Shown here: positions 1-12,100 of the stretch, piece by piece | Layout: each line of letters starts with the position of its first letter | Position numbering within the stretch: position 1 is the first letter of the stretch | Notes under the pieces: generated by a model | The model's input: only the letters and a program-made list of their open reading frames with translations | Told to the model about the DNA's origin: nothing | The model's database searches: none | DNA from: Hyaloraphidium curvatum | Taxonomy: Eukaryota; Monoblepharomycota; Hyaloraphidiomycetes; Hyaloraphidiales; Hyaloraphidiaceae | Direction: 5' to 3' | DNA length: 64,000 nucleotides | NCBI GenBank assembly: GCA_025558095.1 | Contig: JAIVFI010000015.1 | Span: forward strand, 434,001-498,000 | Translations under genes and position numbers: made by a program

Positions 1-1
1 C

Positions 2-739
2 CTTGCAGTTCATGACCACGAGTCGGCACTCAAGTTCCTCATGCGCATCAAAACAGCGGATCCTGCGCTGTACCTACTTTACAAAGAGCTCAAGATCGAG
101 GCACTGAAGGGGTCCTGGAACTGGGCTGCCTTCCTGAGGGAACTACTTGTATACTATGGCGGCGAAGATGGGAGGGAGATGTGGGAGAAGGACACTTTCT
201 CATGGCCCAAGGAGACTGTGGAGAATCTTGTGGAGGGCAAGTTCAGGGAGATCAATGCCCAGAGGCTCAAGGACAACGACAAACTGCACTTTTGGAGGAT
301 GTGTGACATGACCTTTGGCCACATCGGACCGTCCCTGATCCGGGTGGAGAAGCACCGGAGGGATGTCCAAAAGTTGCTGTGCTCTACCCACGACCTGGAG
401 GTGGAGATAGGCAGGCACCAAGGACTTGAGGTGCAGCAGAGAACGTGCAAGCATGACCCTGAGCACATTGGAGACGAACAACACTTTCTGTTTCACTGTT
501 CAGCAAATGCGGAGCGGCGCCAGAAGCTGCAGACTAGATTGGAAGCACTAGGCCGCGAGTGGAACATGGAGACCTGCCTCTGGGCTCTTAGCATCAAGGA
601 GTTCGAGCCCACGATCAAAGCGAGGCGGCAGAAGGAGAAGGCCCTCAACTCCATTGCCAGCTTCATCTCAAAGTCCATGAAGGACAGGAAAACTGGGAAA
701 ATGAAAAAGACACACGACGACGATGAACTTTGCAATTAG
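2..739 (+). mobile_element. 3' end of a LINE-type (non-LTR) retrotransposon ORF2, truncated by the window edge
   Basis: The frame is open from the first bases of the window (first in-frame ATG at 41) to the stop at 737-739, so the protein continues upstream. Residues around 110-150 show the conserved tail seen downstream of reverse transcriptase in many LINEs: an 'LEVEIGRHQGL' block, then C-K-H and 'DEQHFLFHC', a degenerate Cys/His zinc-binding cluster. The second Cys of the usual CxxC is replaced by His. The protein ends in a basic Lys-rich stretch. No RT catalytic box lies inside the window. About 220 nt of AC-rich, gene-free sequence follows (740 to about 960) and may be the element's 3' UTR. 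Base composition is less GC-rich than the neighbouring genes. The family (L1-, CR1- or other-like) cannot be decided from this fragment. Confidence 0.75.
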
Positions 740-997
740 CAGCAAACTGATGGTGTAACAGCGGCCAAGCCAGGGGCAGGTCCGGGTCACCAATACTATT
801 CTTTTCCTCAACCCATGACTAGGCCATCTCCCAAGGCCCATCCTACACCACCACCACCAAGGAGCTGCAAAGATTCCGAAGAAGACTACCAGCATTCAGC
901 GGAGCCGTGCAGTTTTGGTGGCCTTGACGAAGCAAGGGACAAAGCATATGGTGTTCCATGACTGAGCTACAAACATTCAAGTGGCTATGTGAGTCCC

Positions 998-2019
998 TCA
1001 CTCCTTGGGGTCACGTGCTATCCTCTTCACGGCAGTCTTGCTTATGTCATGGATGACGAATTTGTGCTTTGTCTTGATTGTCGGGGAGCCTTCATAAGTG
1101 AGCTTCTCCAAATCGCTGACATCCTTCCCCGAGCCCGCTCTTGAAGAGGCAAAAACCTACAAGGGAGGCGAGCACTCAACCTCATAGACAAAGGAGCGCA
1201 ATCAAAGTGTCTCTCGTACCTCTGGCAAAGTTGGATCATAGTCGTCCACACTCAGGAAGACCGGCGTCGATCGGAACGACACGCGGGTGCGTGGTGCCTC
1301 CTGGTACTCCTCCGACCGAACGCTCTCGGCCTCGAGCAGTTTTTCCATACGTTTCGTGAGCTGCGTCTGCATTACGGCACCCTGCGCTGAACGTCAGCCG
1401 AGCAGAGGGGAGTCCTACGGCTCAAGGCACCTGTTCCGCCAGTTTGCGCTCCAACACTTTGAGCTTCAGGATGGCCTGCACGCGAAGCATGGACAGCCCG
1501 TGCTCTTCGGCAAGCTTCCGCGGGGTCCATTCCTCAGGATCCTCCGAGAACTGGGCGAAAATGCGCTCCCTCAGGGCATCCGACACCGGCGGTACCACCC
1601 TGAAGTACGGATTCATGGGGAAGGGCTTCGCGGTGCCTGGCGTGAGACACCCAGTCGAACGCCATCGCAATTCAGCATGCTACCTGCACGTTGTTTCCAG
1701 TAACGAACCTACGAAACAGCGCCCGGTTAGTGTACCCTCCACAGTCTGCCCGCAGCACCGTTTACCGATTCGAAGGCTCCACCTTACGGAACCTTTCCAC
1801 CTTTTCCAGAGCAGTAGGTAGGTCCACCTTTCCCCCGCCATCGGCAGCTGCCGACCCGGAGCGTCGTTGCCGAACCACGCGTCCGGCGTGGAAGGTCCTT
1901 TGGAAGGTCCTCACGGCTCCGGATCCGCCGTCAACGCGGGCGCCGGGCACTCCAGCAGGACTGGAGATGAAGCTCGTACAGCATCGCGCGCAGACCGCGC
2001 GTCGGGCGCCCGTTGCCAT
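998..2019 (-). CDS. Mitochondrial ribosomal small-subunit protein mS35 / Bot1p family
   Basis: Spliced model: exons 2019-1788, 1636-1431, 1381-1220, 1156-998, encoding about 252 aa. All junctions are in frame, and the first donor is GTAAGG. The N-terminus is Arg/Ala-rich with few acids, as expected of a mitochondrial targeting peptide. The second exon carries the Bot1p-family core (PFPMNPYFRVVPP, then VSDALRE and EHGLSMLRVQAILKLK), and the third starts with GAVMQTQLTKRMEKLL, also typical of the fungal family. The protein belongs to the mitoribosome small subunit in the matrix. An upstream in-frame start at 2088 exists, but the ATG at 2019 gives the better presequence. It lies 72 bp downstream of, and in tandem with, the mL45-like gene. 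Confidence 0.85.
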
Positions 2020-2091
2020 GTTGTTGTCGCGGACGCGTCGATCGACCTCTGACAGAGACTGACGACAGCGGAGTGGGCAACATTTCATTTA

Positions 2092-3021
2092 TCAAGCTGG
2101 CAGTTTGCCGCATATCTTCCACTCCGTCTCTGCCCCCTTCAGGATAGCGGAGATCACAATGTACTCTCGCACCCGATCGATCTGCGCCACCACCTTGTCG
2201 GATCCCTCGACCTTCACGGTCTTGGCGCGCATCCATGTCAGCAGCTCAATCGCATATTCGCCCGTGTCACCCACTTGCTTTGACGTCAACCTGTAAGTTA
2301 GTTGAGCATACTGCGAGTCGAACGATCAGTGCGTGAGATCACCCAGGCATCTGCTGCCACACCTTGGCGTCCCCCTGAGCCTGCGCTAGCCGCACTTGAA
2401 CAAGATGCGTACGATCGAAGATACCACGCGACCATTCGTTCGACCAGATCTGCTTTGGCCGGGGTTTCCGTAGCTCCTTCACCAATTCCTGGACAGATGC
2501 ACATCACGCACGGCGAGCGGAACAGAAACGGTGGGGCCTACTCCGTAGAATCCATCCGTCACCACCGCTTTGAGGGCTTTTTCGTCCTTCCTGTGTTGCC
2601 GCCGTCGATAAAGCGCGAGACGGGTTCGCAACCGATCATTGAGTGATCAATCCCAAGAACTACCCCAAACGCCATATCCGCACCTAGCGAATGCTTCGTT
2701 CATTTGCACGTAAAGGGTATGGACGGTTTCCCTTAGAGTCCGTTTGGATTTCGTCGAGTTCCTCCAAACCATGAACCCTTGAGACATATTTCGAAGGTTG
2801 GCTTTCACGAACGACAAAAGTCCCGAAGAGAACCGCGCTTTGGGATCGTAGGGCTCAATGATTGGAATGTCCGCGACGTGCGCGTGCCGCATCGGCCTTC
2901 CGCTCTGCCATCGGCGGGGGCCGAACGAAGCCGACCAAAGAGCATGGCTAGAAAGCGGTGCTCTGATGCCAATGCCAATCGTCCGAGTCCAGGCGGCTCT
3001 GCAACCCGCTATGGGAACCAT
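2092..3021 (-). CDS. Mitochondrial Tim44-like domain protein, mL45/Mba1 family
   Basis: Exons 3021-2684, 2590-2542, 2488-2343, 2290-2092, about 243 aa. The first ~45 residues form a basic, acid-free presequence starting MVPIAGCRAAWTR. The mature part has the layout of mL45/Tim44-like proteins: an N-terminal block with FSSGLLSFVKANLRNMSQG, an NEAFARKDEKALKAVVTDGF helix, and a C-terminal sheet ending with REYIVIS and EWKICGKLPA. mL45 is a large-subunit mitoribosomal protein near the exit tunnel, and yeast Mba1 is its membrane-receptor counterpart. Fold assignment is fairly secure; mL45 versus Mba1-like is not decided. It is divergently transcribed from bL32m. Confidence 0.6.
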
Positions 3022-3144
3022 TGCGAGCGAACCGGAAGAGTTGATTGAAGGTCTTCCGTTGTTTGATGCTCGCGGTCGGCATCGCGCATCAGCATCCACA
3101 TCGCCACGGCCCTCGAACACGGTCTACCGCGTGTTTCTGTCGTC
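3022..3144. promoter_or_regulatory. Divergent promoter between mL45-like and bL32m genes
   Basis: Only 123 bp separate the two start codons (3021 minus, 3145 plus), so both 5' UTRs and any shared regulatory elements must sit here. No TATA box is visible. Sharing would couple two mitoribosomal genes; this is inferred from spacing only. Confidence 0.5.
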
Positions 3145-3543
3145 ATGGCATTTCGTGCAGCCTCGACATTGGAGAGGGCGGCCGTACTCGCCGCTGCCGG
3201 GCCGGTTGGGCTCCATCACGGAACGCCTACCCGTTCGCTCGCGTGCGCCCTGTGGCTCGGATCGCACGGACTATCTGCCGCCGTGGGCGCGCTCTCGTGG
3301 ATCCCATCATTGATCACGGACATTTGGGGAGCCATTCTCCTGGCAGCCCCGAAGAGGAGGACCACGCACCGCACGAAGCGGACGAGGCAGAACGCGCCCG
3401 AGAACAAACTGGAGAACCGGCGAGACATCACACAGTGTCCGTTTTGCGGGGAGCCGAAGCTGTTGCGCCATCTCTGCATGCGATGCTACGAGACGGTGAA
3501 GGAGAAGTACAAGGACGTGCTTGGGGGGGTAACTCGGCGATGA
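3145..3543 (+). CDS. Mitochondrial ribosomal protein bL32m
   Basis: Single exon, 132 aa. The N-terminal ~65 residues look like a long mitochondrial presequence. The mature start 'LAAPKRRTTHRTKR' matches the AVPKKK...RKR opening of bL32. A zinc ribbon follows: CPFC, ten residues, then CMRC (residues ~97-113). In yeast, MrpL32 maturation by the m-AAA protease depends on this zinc fold, which is a known property of the family and not shown here. The next gene, NAP1, starts 215 bp downstream on the same strand. Confidence 0.88.
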   Translation: MAFRAASTLERAAVLAAAGPVGLHHGTPTRSLACALWLGSHGLSAAVGALSWIPSLITDIWGAILLAAPKRRTTHRTKRTRQNAPENKLENRRDITQCPFCGEPKLLRHLCMRCYETVKEKYKDVLGGVTRR

Positions 3544-3758
3544 ACCGATCGTTGGGGCTCGTTGGGTGGAAGAGGCCCAAGCGTTGCTTTAGGATGTAGC
3601 TGACTGACCTATGACTCTAATCACGACGAGGTGCACCCAACTGATTGATAAGATTGGTGCGGGGGGCCGGACCGTTTGTCGCGGGCGACGCTACGACGCT
3701 TGTTGAGTGTCGCACAACTCTGAACCTTCCCAGCTACACCGTTTTCTCCGGAGTGGCG

Positions 3759-5552
3759 ATGGATTTCACCAACAATCCCGCGCTGCTGTCGGCCATTCAG
3801 TCCAAGCTGCAGGAGCTCGTCGGTCGTGATTCGGGCTATATCAAGTCCCTGCCTCCCGTGCGTCCGCGTGCGGATCTTCGCCTGGAGAACACCAACTCGC
3901 AGACCTCCCCAGGATGTGAAAAGGAGGATCAACGCGCTCAAAAACCTCCAGGTGCTCGCGCTTTGGTGACGAGCTTTGGCAAAAGGGCTCATCGCCTCCT
4001 TTTCCTTCAGAATCAGCAGGCCGAGCTGGAGAGCAAGCTGCAGGAGGAGATCCTGGCGTTGGAGCGGAAGTACCACGTGGGTCTTTCGCTTGCCGAGCGT
4101 TGTCGAGGTCCAATGCCACTTTTTGCGCCACAGGCCCTGTACGAACCTCTGTATGACAAGGTGCTTTGGCGGTCGATTGCGACACTCCAACCGCAGCTTA
4201 CACCGCGCTCTTTTGCTCGATTGTAGCGGTTGAGCTTTGTTTCTGGCGAGGCAGAGCCTACCGACGAGGAAGCTACGCTGGAGGAGGACAACGACGACGA
4301 TGAGGCTGCGGAGGAAGCCCCGAAAGAGGACGAGGGATCTTCGCAGGACAAAACCAAAGGGATACCCCAGTTCTGGTTGGTTCCTCTGGAACAGGTTTTG
4401 GCGGGGGCTGAGCCACTCCTCAGGCTCACCGCGATGAGAACCCACCCGGTGTTGATGGATCTGATCACGGAGCGTGACGAGGACGCGCTGAAGCACCTTA
4501 CCGACATTCGGGCCAGAGATCTGGAAGACAACCCCGTACGACGGCCGAAGCTCGCTTGCGATCGACGCTCACGGCTTTGCCTACACTAGGGCTTCAAGCT
4601 GGAGTTCTTCTTCCAGCCGAATGAATACTTCTCCGACAGCGTTCTGACCAAGGTTGTGGTATCTAGTCGCTCCCACGGACATGTTCTGACCCTGTTACAC
4701 CCTCAGACCTACTACCTCTCCAACGACGGTTATGGTGGTACCTATCTGGCGTCTCTGGCGTAGATTGCCCCCTAACCGCTTGCTTCAGATCGGGGCATCG
4801 TGTACGACCATGCCGAGGGGTCAGTGACGTTCGTGACCCATTTCTTGACAAAGCTGACGACGTTTGGGAGTGCAGCACAAAGATTCAGTGGAAGGAAGGC
4901 AAGGATCTCTCCGTCATTGTGGAGACCAAGAAACAGCGGCACAAGGGTGGGAGATTGCCGAGCGGTCGGCCTTCGGCGCTCATCGGTCACCACCGGCAGG
5001 CACCAACAAGACCCGAATCGTGAAAAAGACGACCCCCACGGACACTTTCTTCAACTTCTTTACGCCCCCTGTGGTTCCGGACGAGGACGAGGAGGAGGAC
5101 GCAGACGTGGGAACCTTGATTCGCTAGGGCCTCGGGCAATGATCTCATTCAATGGGTAGATGGACGAGCTGCAGGAGAAACTCGAGGCGGATTACGAGAT
5201 CGGCGAGGTGGCTTCGGTTCTCGCATCACCCCCACCAGACAATCTCACGCGGCCCCCTGCAGCTGTTTAAGCTCAAGATCATTCCGCACGCGGTTGACTG
5301 GTGCGTGAAGCGCCGCCATCACTCACGGGGATGCTAATGCGAGGGGACAGGTTCACCGGGGAAGCACTCTCTTACGACATGGACTCGGACCTCGGCGATG
5401 AGGAGGGTTACTCCGATGAGGACGAGGAAGGCGGCAGTGACGATGGCAGTGAGGACGAGGACGAATCCGACGATGACGTTCCGCCGCCGCCGAAAGCTGG
5501 CAAGTCGAAGTCGCCGAAGGGGGCCAAGGGCGGGGACCCCGGTAAGAAGTGA
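3759..5552 (+). CDS. NAP1: Nucleosome assembly protein NAP1
   Basis: Thirteen exons: 3759-3857, 3913-3951, 4011-4076, 4134-4160, 4227-4535, 4590-4652, 4707-4737, 4789-4819, 4876-4946, 5000-5106, 5160-5207, 5263-5300, 5351-5552; about 376 aa. The NAP signature is intact: 'LVGRDSGYIKSLPPDVKRR', 'LESKLQEEILALERKYH', 'YEPLYDK', 'GEAEPTDEEA', 'KGIPQFWL', 'FKLEFFFQPNEYFSDSVLTK', 'TDTFFNFF', 'DWFTGEALSYD'. An acidic tail (~residues 325-360) follows, as usual for this H2A-H2B/H1 chaperone. Exon 4 is only 27 nt. About 15 residues between 'FWL' and 'TAMRTHPVL' have no counterpart in the family (see findings). The first in-frame ATG is 3759. It converges on BRE1, with 77 bp between stops. Confidence 0.93.
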
Positions 5553-5629
5553 CTTGCCGCGAGCAGACAATTTGCTGGAGACGCGATTGCCGCTGCAGAG
5601 TGCAAGCAACAATAGCTGGTTTTGTACCG

Positions 5630-8600
5630 TCACAGATACACTGCCCTGACATCTGATTGCCCGAAGGGTATACCGCATGTGGGGCATTTTCTGAGGATTC
5701 ATGAGAATTTCGATAGCGTTCCGTCAGCAGAGCGAGTGCGAACGGCGTCAACTGTACAAACCTCTGGCGGGAATCGTAGACCGTGTCGATGCACTGCATG
5801 GGAGGTCAGGGCTGTTCGGGTCAATGAAAGGTCACCAAACCTACCTGCTTGCAGAAGGTATGCATGCACTTCAATAGCACGTGCGACTTGAATCTCGTGT
5901 TGCACGTGGTGCACTTCAGCAAAGACTTCCGTAGACGTTAGAGATTCGCGCGACGATCCGACACCACTCCGCACCTTGTACTCGTCCAATTGGCGAACCA
6001 GCTCGCTGTCCCCCGACGGATCTGCCTTCATCGCCTCTATCTTCTTGTTCAGCTTGGCAAGCTCCTCCTGCAAAGGACAACTCAGCAAACTCACGACGAA
6101 TTCGCGATCAATCGACACGCACCTCCATCTCCCGCTTCGTCCGTGCCTCGCCCTCCAGCGTGGAGGTCTTCTCCTTCAGGTTTGAGACCAGCTTTTGCCA
6201 GAAAGGTTACCAAGGGTGGCAAACGCCTACGAGCACGGACCCACCTCAGAAAGTTTTTGGTTCAGCCGTTCGGTTTTCTCGCGGCCTTCGTTCGCCTGCA
6301 ATGCCAGCTCAGCATTCTTGCGCTTGTGACCGTCGATTAGACCCTGGCGACCCGCAATCTCTCGTTCCAAATGCGCCTTGACGTCGCCGTGAGATTAATC
6401 AACACGAAAGGACCTCGGCAACTCACAATTTGCTGGGACAGTGTCTTCTCCAGCTCCTCCAACCGACGGATCTGCTCCAGTTGCTTGTCGGACTGCTTCT
6501 TGAGCGCCATCGCCATGTTGTTTATGGTGCTGTTCTGCTTGGCCATCGTGTTCAGCTTGGCCTCCAGCTTCGCTTTCTGGTTCGAAACCCCGCGATCAGA
6601 GATGGGATGCTGACGAAGCCAAAGGCTGCCACTCACTTCCGCGAGGTACTTGACGATCTGGTCCTCCTTCTCAGTCAAGTCGAGCACCTTTCGCGAGTTC
6701 TGTTCCTCAAGCTGAGTCCACGCAGTCCCAATGGTCTCGATCTCGGCGAGGAGCTTCGCCTCGGTCTGCACATAACATGTAAACGAAATCAAAGCGCCGA
6801 AGGCTCCCCATGAACGTACCTTTTGGTACTGCTCGCAGCGAAGCTCCAGCTGTTGTAGCTGGGCATCGGACTCCGTGGCAGGTCGCCCGGCCGATGCAGC
6901 GCCACCATTTTGAGCCCCGATCCGGCTGCGAAGATCATCCTTTGCAACCTTCAACGACGAACGACAATTAGCGAAGCTACCAATCCCTAGCGCCGCGATC
7001 TCACCTCATCCAGCTGCTGTTCGCTTGCACCAAGCGAGGCGGCTAATCGAGCGAGCTTCTCGACATGGTTCTGCGACAGGCTGAACCGACTGGATGAGCA
7101 TGGACCCCATACCGAACGGATTCTGCCTACCGATAGCGGTGCTGGAGCTCGCTGACTGCGTCTTCCTCTGACATTTGGTCGAAGAGGTCGAACATTTCGC
7201 GACTGCCGCTCAAGGAAGCCAGCTTCATCCGGAGGCGCTGATTCTCGGTCTCCAACGCCACGATGCGATCCTTGCGAGTGTTGGCGATGACTCTGATCTC
7301 ATGATTCTGGATGATCTCGGCCTGATCTTTGGAGATCCGAGCGTCCAGATCACGAAGTGCTTGATCCCGTCCGGCGCGCAACCTGTTGACATCGGCCTCC
7401 ATCCGACGTATCTCACCCTCCAACACTTTACGACGAGCAGCCTCTTCCCCCTGCAGATGCCACGTTCTAAGTGGAAACTTTACAGGTCGCTCATAAGAGC
7501 TTACCTCGATCTGCTTCCGAAGCTTCGCGCCCCCAGCACGCAGCTCATCCAGTTCCTTGTTCTGCTTGTCCATGTTGGCCTTTGCGGCATCAAGCTCCGC
7601 CTTAATGAACAGGAAATGGGCGTAGAGTTCTCGATAGGCGGGATTCTCCGTCGGCTTTTCGTCTCCAGCAAACCCCTGCGGGCGGCGAGTTGGCTATGCG
7701 TCGCCCAACGGTCGACGCCTGCCCTAACCTTATATCGAGCCTCGTCCAGCTCTTGTTGGAGCTTGGTTCTTTCGCTTTCCAGCCGCTGTATCTCCTTCAA
7801 CCTCCTCTGCGCCACCTCGGACTGCACGGCCAAATCCTCCTTGAGACGGGATACACCCAACGGATCCTCTTCGACCTGAGGAAAAAAAGTTGGGTCGGGC
7901 AGATAGGCAGATAGACGTCGGTAGCAACGACATACTTTCACTTCCGCAACCGTGATTTCCGTCTTCGGCGCGGGTTCCTTGACGGCCGGAGCCACAGCAG
8001 TCGTCGCGCAGCTGAGGCGATCGAGTTTGCGTTCCAGCAGCTCCACGGTGTGGCGTGCCGTCGCCAAATCACGCTGCAGCTCCTCAGCGGTTCGCCGTCC
8101 TTTGGCAAGCTCTAGTTTCGCGGTTTTCGCCTGAGAAAAGGCCGGTTGACCGAAAGACGAGTCGACAGACGTCATTGGCCTACCTCGTTCGCGGCGACTC
8201 GAAGCTGCTCCTGCAGTTCATCCAGATTCTCCCGGTTCGCGTCCCGCTCGGCCTGCAGACGCCCAACCTCCCGTTCGTAGACTTTGACGATCTCGTTCTG
8301 CTTGTCCTCCGCGGACGCTATGGCGTTCACATGAGAGCTCCAAGAGTCCCACGTAGACAGGCTTTGCTGCACGGCATTCCGCAAATCGGCAAGCATCGTT
8401 TGAGTTTCCCGAAACGTGGCAGTCACGGGGGCCTCCAGATCCGCCGACTGCAAACCCTCCAAGAGCGTCTCGAACGACCCCTTTCCTCGCACTTTGGACC
8501 ACGCGTCAGGCCATGAAGCAAACTACCGCGTTCGGGCCGCTCACTGCCGTCTCTTCCCTTGGCAGGCCTGTCCCCAGCCGGCACGGCCGACACAAGAGAG

Positions 8601-9020
8601 CGGATCTCGTCGTGCAGCTGCAGAGAACCTTCAGAAACATGTCCCACTGCCCACCATTGTCCGCACACCTGTGCCAGCGCCTTCATCAGCAGACCGGTCT
8701 GCTGTTCACTCCGGTCGCGTTGGGCCTGCATTTGCTTCGCGTTCCCAGCCGCTGACTGGCTCTCCCGCTTGTACGCCTGGAGCTGTCTCCACATCGCCTC
8801 CTTCTGAAACAGCTGGAGGAACTCCTATGGGCCCAAGGATGAGTGCATCACGGTCATTGGTCCGGGTCTCATTGCTCGCGAAGTGACGTGCCTCGGGGGA
8901 TCTCTCGACGTCCGGCGAGCCGGCGCCCGAGGGGTGTCCTTCCGCCGAGCCACCATGGTCGATTCTCGGGACCTTTCTGGCCCCATCGCCGTGATCCTCG
9001 AGCTTCCGCTTCTCGGCCAT
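5630..9020 (-). CDS. BRE1: E3 ubiquitin ligase BRE1 (histone H2B ubiquitination)
   Basis: About 17 exons and ~824 aa. Exon 1 is 9020-~8910 (donor uncertain), followed by 8824-8594, 8522-8184, 8130-7936, 7875-7729, 7675-7505, 7450-7131, 7089-7005, 6948-6820, 6765-6637, 6576-6427, 6376-6245, 6191-6123, 6067-5975, 5925-5845, 5793-5762, 5690-5630. The N-terminus is basic (MAEKRKLE), then 'FQKEAMWRQLQAYKRE' as in BRE1, and long coiled coil through most exons. The C-terminal RING is complete: CTTC, 'LLKCMHTFCKQC', 'SRQRKCPTC', ending FGQSDVRAVYL. BRE1 acts with Rad6 to monoubiquitinate H2B in the nucleus. It is divergent from NRDE2 (91 bp between ATGs). Confidence 0.92.
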
Positions 9021-9111
9021 TTCGCCGCGGGTCGTTGTTGATCTTGACAGACGCGCGCCCGTGCCCGTGCACGAGGGTCGATCACTCAACAACCTTCCGG
9101 CGGGCCCGCCG
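9021..9111. promoter_or_regulatory. Divergent BRE1/NRDE2 promoter
   Basis: The two start codons are 91 bp apart, leaving room only for overlapping or very short 5' UTRs. No TATA box is visible. Shared control of BRE1 and NRDE2 is inferred from spacing only. Confidence 0.4.
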
Positions 9112-12100
9112 ATGTGCTCGTTCCCTACATTCGGCTTTGACATAGAAGATAGTGGCTACGAACGCGACAGAAACGCGTCTGCGGGCTCCCGGGTCCACGA
9201 TGAGCGCCGGCAACCTGTTCGGAGCCACGACGCCGGGACCGTCGTTGCGACCAGCAGAGACTCGCGGAGGGACTCGGACCGCAGGGAGCGACATCGCAGA
9301 TCGGACGATGGATCCGTACAGCATGGTGATCGTGGCCGGAAGAGGCGGAGGGAGAGGTCACGTTCCCCGGGGCCCCTCGTACCGGCGAGGGAATCGACGA
9401 ACGCGAAGGACTTCCGTTTCGACAAGCGACGCGACTACTCGAACTTGGCAATGGAGACCCCAAACAGGAGCTCGGTGCCCCGTTTCTTTCGCGCCGGCGG
9501 CCCGTTCGTCCTCGGCGCCCCGGAGTTCCTTTCCTTTGCTTTCGACGGTGGAGCCTCTGCCGGCCCGGTGCGGGCCGCAAAGGACGTCAATCGGCAGGCC
9601 ACAAGGCGCCGATTCGTTGCTTTGAGGGAAGCGTTGCGCGGGCCGTCCTCGAGGCTGCGCAAGGTCCCCGATACCTCCGACGGGCATGCCGAGTTTGTCC
9701 CGCTGGACTTGGGCCCAGACGTGGACGTGAGCATGGAAGAGCTGAATGAACAGCAGCAGGCTGCTTTCAGAAAGGAGTCCGAATCTCTGGGAAAGAGGCT
9801 GATCGAGGACAGCAAGGACTACCGCACGTGGAAGGCTTTGCTGGATCTCCAAGATCGCCTGGCAGGGACGTCCACCAGGGGCTCGTCGTACCGACTTGTG
9901 ATCGCGGAAAAGAAGCTTGCAATTTGCGAGAGGGCTTTCGTGAGCCTTCCGGATCATGACGGCCTCTGGCTCGAGTACCTGAAGATCGGCACCGCCGTGT
10001 GGGATACTCAGACGGTGCTCACGAACTGGGACCGGGCTCTCGCCGCCGCTCCGAATTCCTATCTGCTCGTGCTGGAATACCTTGCTTTCCGGCAGACGAA
10101 TGCGGCGACATTTAATTGCAGCGAGTGCGTCGAGGCATTTGGGGAGTTCCTCCAACGACAATTGCCGAAGGAAAGTGCGGCGGCGCGGAAGCTCACGAGG
10201 GCAAAGATATATGCTTTCGCTCGGGTCTGCTACCTCCTCCGCGAATCCGGTAAGGTTACACACTCAGTCCAGTCTTGCGGGCCTTCCCGTCTCACGGTCT
10301 CTCGCGTAGGTTACGTCGAGCGCGCGATCGCCGCGATTCAGGCGATGTTGGAGGTGACGTTCAGGCGCCCGCCAAGCCTCGGAAGCAGTGGTTGGCAGGG
10401 CGTGATGGACGCCTTCGAGGACTTTTTCGAAAGCTCCAGTCCGCGGTTCGGCGACCATTCGTCCGCTGGATGGGCATCGTTCGCTGCGACCACAGGTTCC
10501 ACTCCGGACGATGCGGATGACGACTTACCTTCGGCCTCGGAAGGCCCAAGCGACGATGAGGATGACTGGTGGGAGGCTGAGCAAAGGGCGGACTCGGGGC
10601 GCTGGGTGCCGAAACGAGCGGCCACGAACGTACGCGACCCGAACGCCATTGTCGTCATGGAAGATGTCCGGCCGCTTCTGTTTCCCGTGCACGGCCCGGC
10701 TTTGCAGGCCGAGCTTCTCACCGCCTGTTTGCGTTTCTTGGGGTTACCTGTCACCGTCGGGTGGGATTCCACCTCGGATCTTGAGCATGACGATCCGTTC
10801 CTCTGCAATTCGATTGCGGACGAGTTGATAAGCGCTGATCTGGATTCGATCGCGCCGAATCTTGCTTTTGTCGCGTCGTATCCGCAGACCGAGGACTATG
10901 CCGCGTACAGGGATCCGCCGTTTGCCTGGACGGCCGAGGCAATACGCAATTCGAGGATGCTGCAACGGCCTGGCACTCTGGCTTTTGCGAGGTTGGTTGC
11001 TCGGGCGGCACCTCTTGTGCGCTGACGTCAGCTCCACGACCAGTAACCTGTTGCAGCAGGTGCTCGCCGTTTCCGACGCCCTTCGTATCTCTCTCTGCGC
11101 TATTCTCCTGGCCTTCGAGTTTGCATTGTCTCCGAAACGTGGCAGCAAGCTGGCCAAACAGATGCTGAAAGTTCACCGGGATGATATCTCGCTCTGGGCC
11201 GCGTATGCCGGGGCGGAGAAAGCGTTTGGGCGGCCAGACGATGCTCGCAACGTGCTCATTGCCGCGATACAACTGGGTCAAAGCATGGGTACCGCTGCGG
11301 ACCGCGATTTGGCGCGTTTGGTCTTCAGCCTCGCGGACCTTGAACTCACGGCAAGGCGAAAGGAGGCTGCTCTTAGCGCCATCGTCCATCTCGCTCTAGG
11401 AAAGCACCTGTCCGGGCCGGAAGCACTGGAGAGCGTGCCGTCCCCACCGCAGGTTCTAAAGGCTCGCAAGATTTTCGCGCAAAGGCATGCGGACGTCATG
11501 GGGCGCGGCTCCCTGGAAGGATCGGACGCATCTCATGCAGCCAGGCTCGTCGCAATCCGCGGATGGCTGGAGTACCTTGCCGAAGGACTGGACGATGCTT
11601 GCGCAGTGTTTTCCGGGGCGCTGCAGGCATTGCGATCATCGGGTCGCTCGACTTCATTCCTGTCAGAACTGCTGTTCCAGGAATACCTGCGCCTTTTGTT
11701 GTTTCACGAAAGGGCCGCCTCAAGCGGAAGGTTGGGAGAAAGCCAAAAGGTCCTGCAGGAGGCACTTGCACTCTTTCCAAAGAACACGGCATTCCTCGGC
11801 TTGTACTTTGAGGGGAGCTCCGCCGTATTGGCCAGCAGATCGCGATGGTCCTTCGACATTGAGCTGAAGAGGTTGGTTGCCGCTTCGAAGGGATCTTAGT
11901 TGGAACTTGACCACACCTTTGTCCTAGGGAGATGTCTTCCTTCTTCGTAACTGCATACCCCGTGGTCGCGGAGCTGCAAAGCCAATCAAGGAACGCCAAC
12001 CTGGTGCGCACCTTGCTGGGGAATTGCATTGAAAGACAAAGGTCTGCATCGTTGCGCAGCGCCATCAGATGCGGACTGACATGCTCCAGCAATCGCCCGT

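Noticed and set aside
9358-10263. 301-aa minus-strand frame inside NRDE2
   Set aside because: The sense strand clearly encodes NRDE2; the antisense frame has no recognisable motif.
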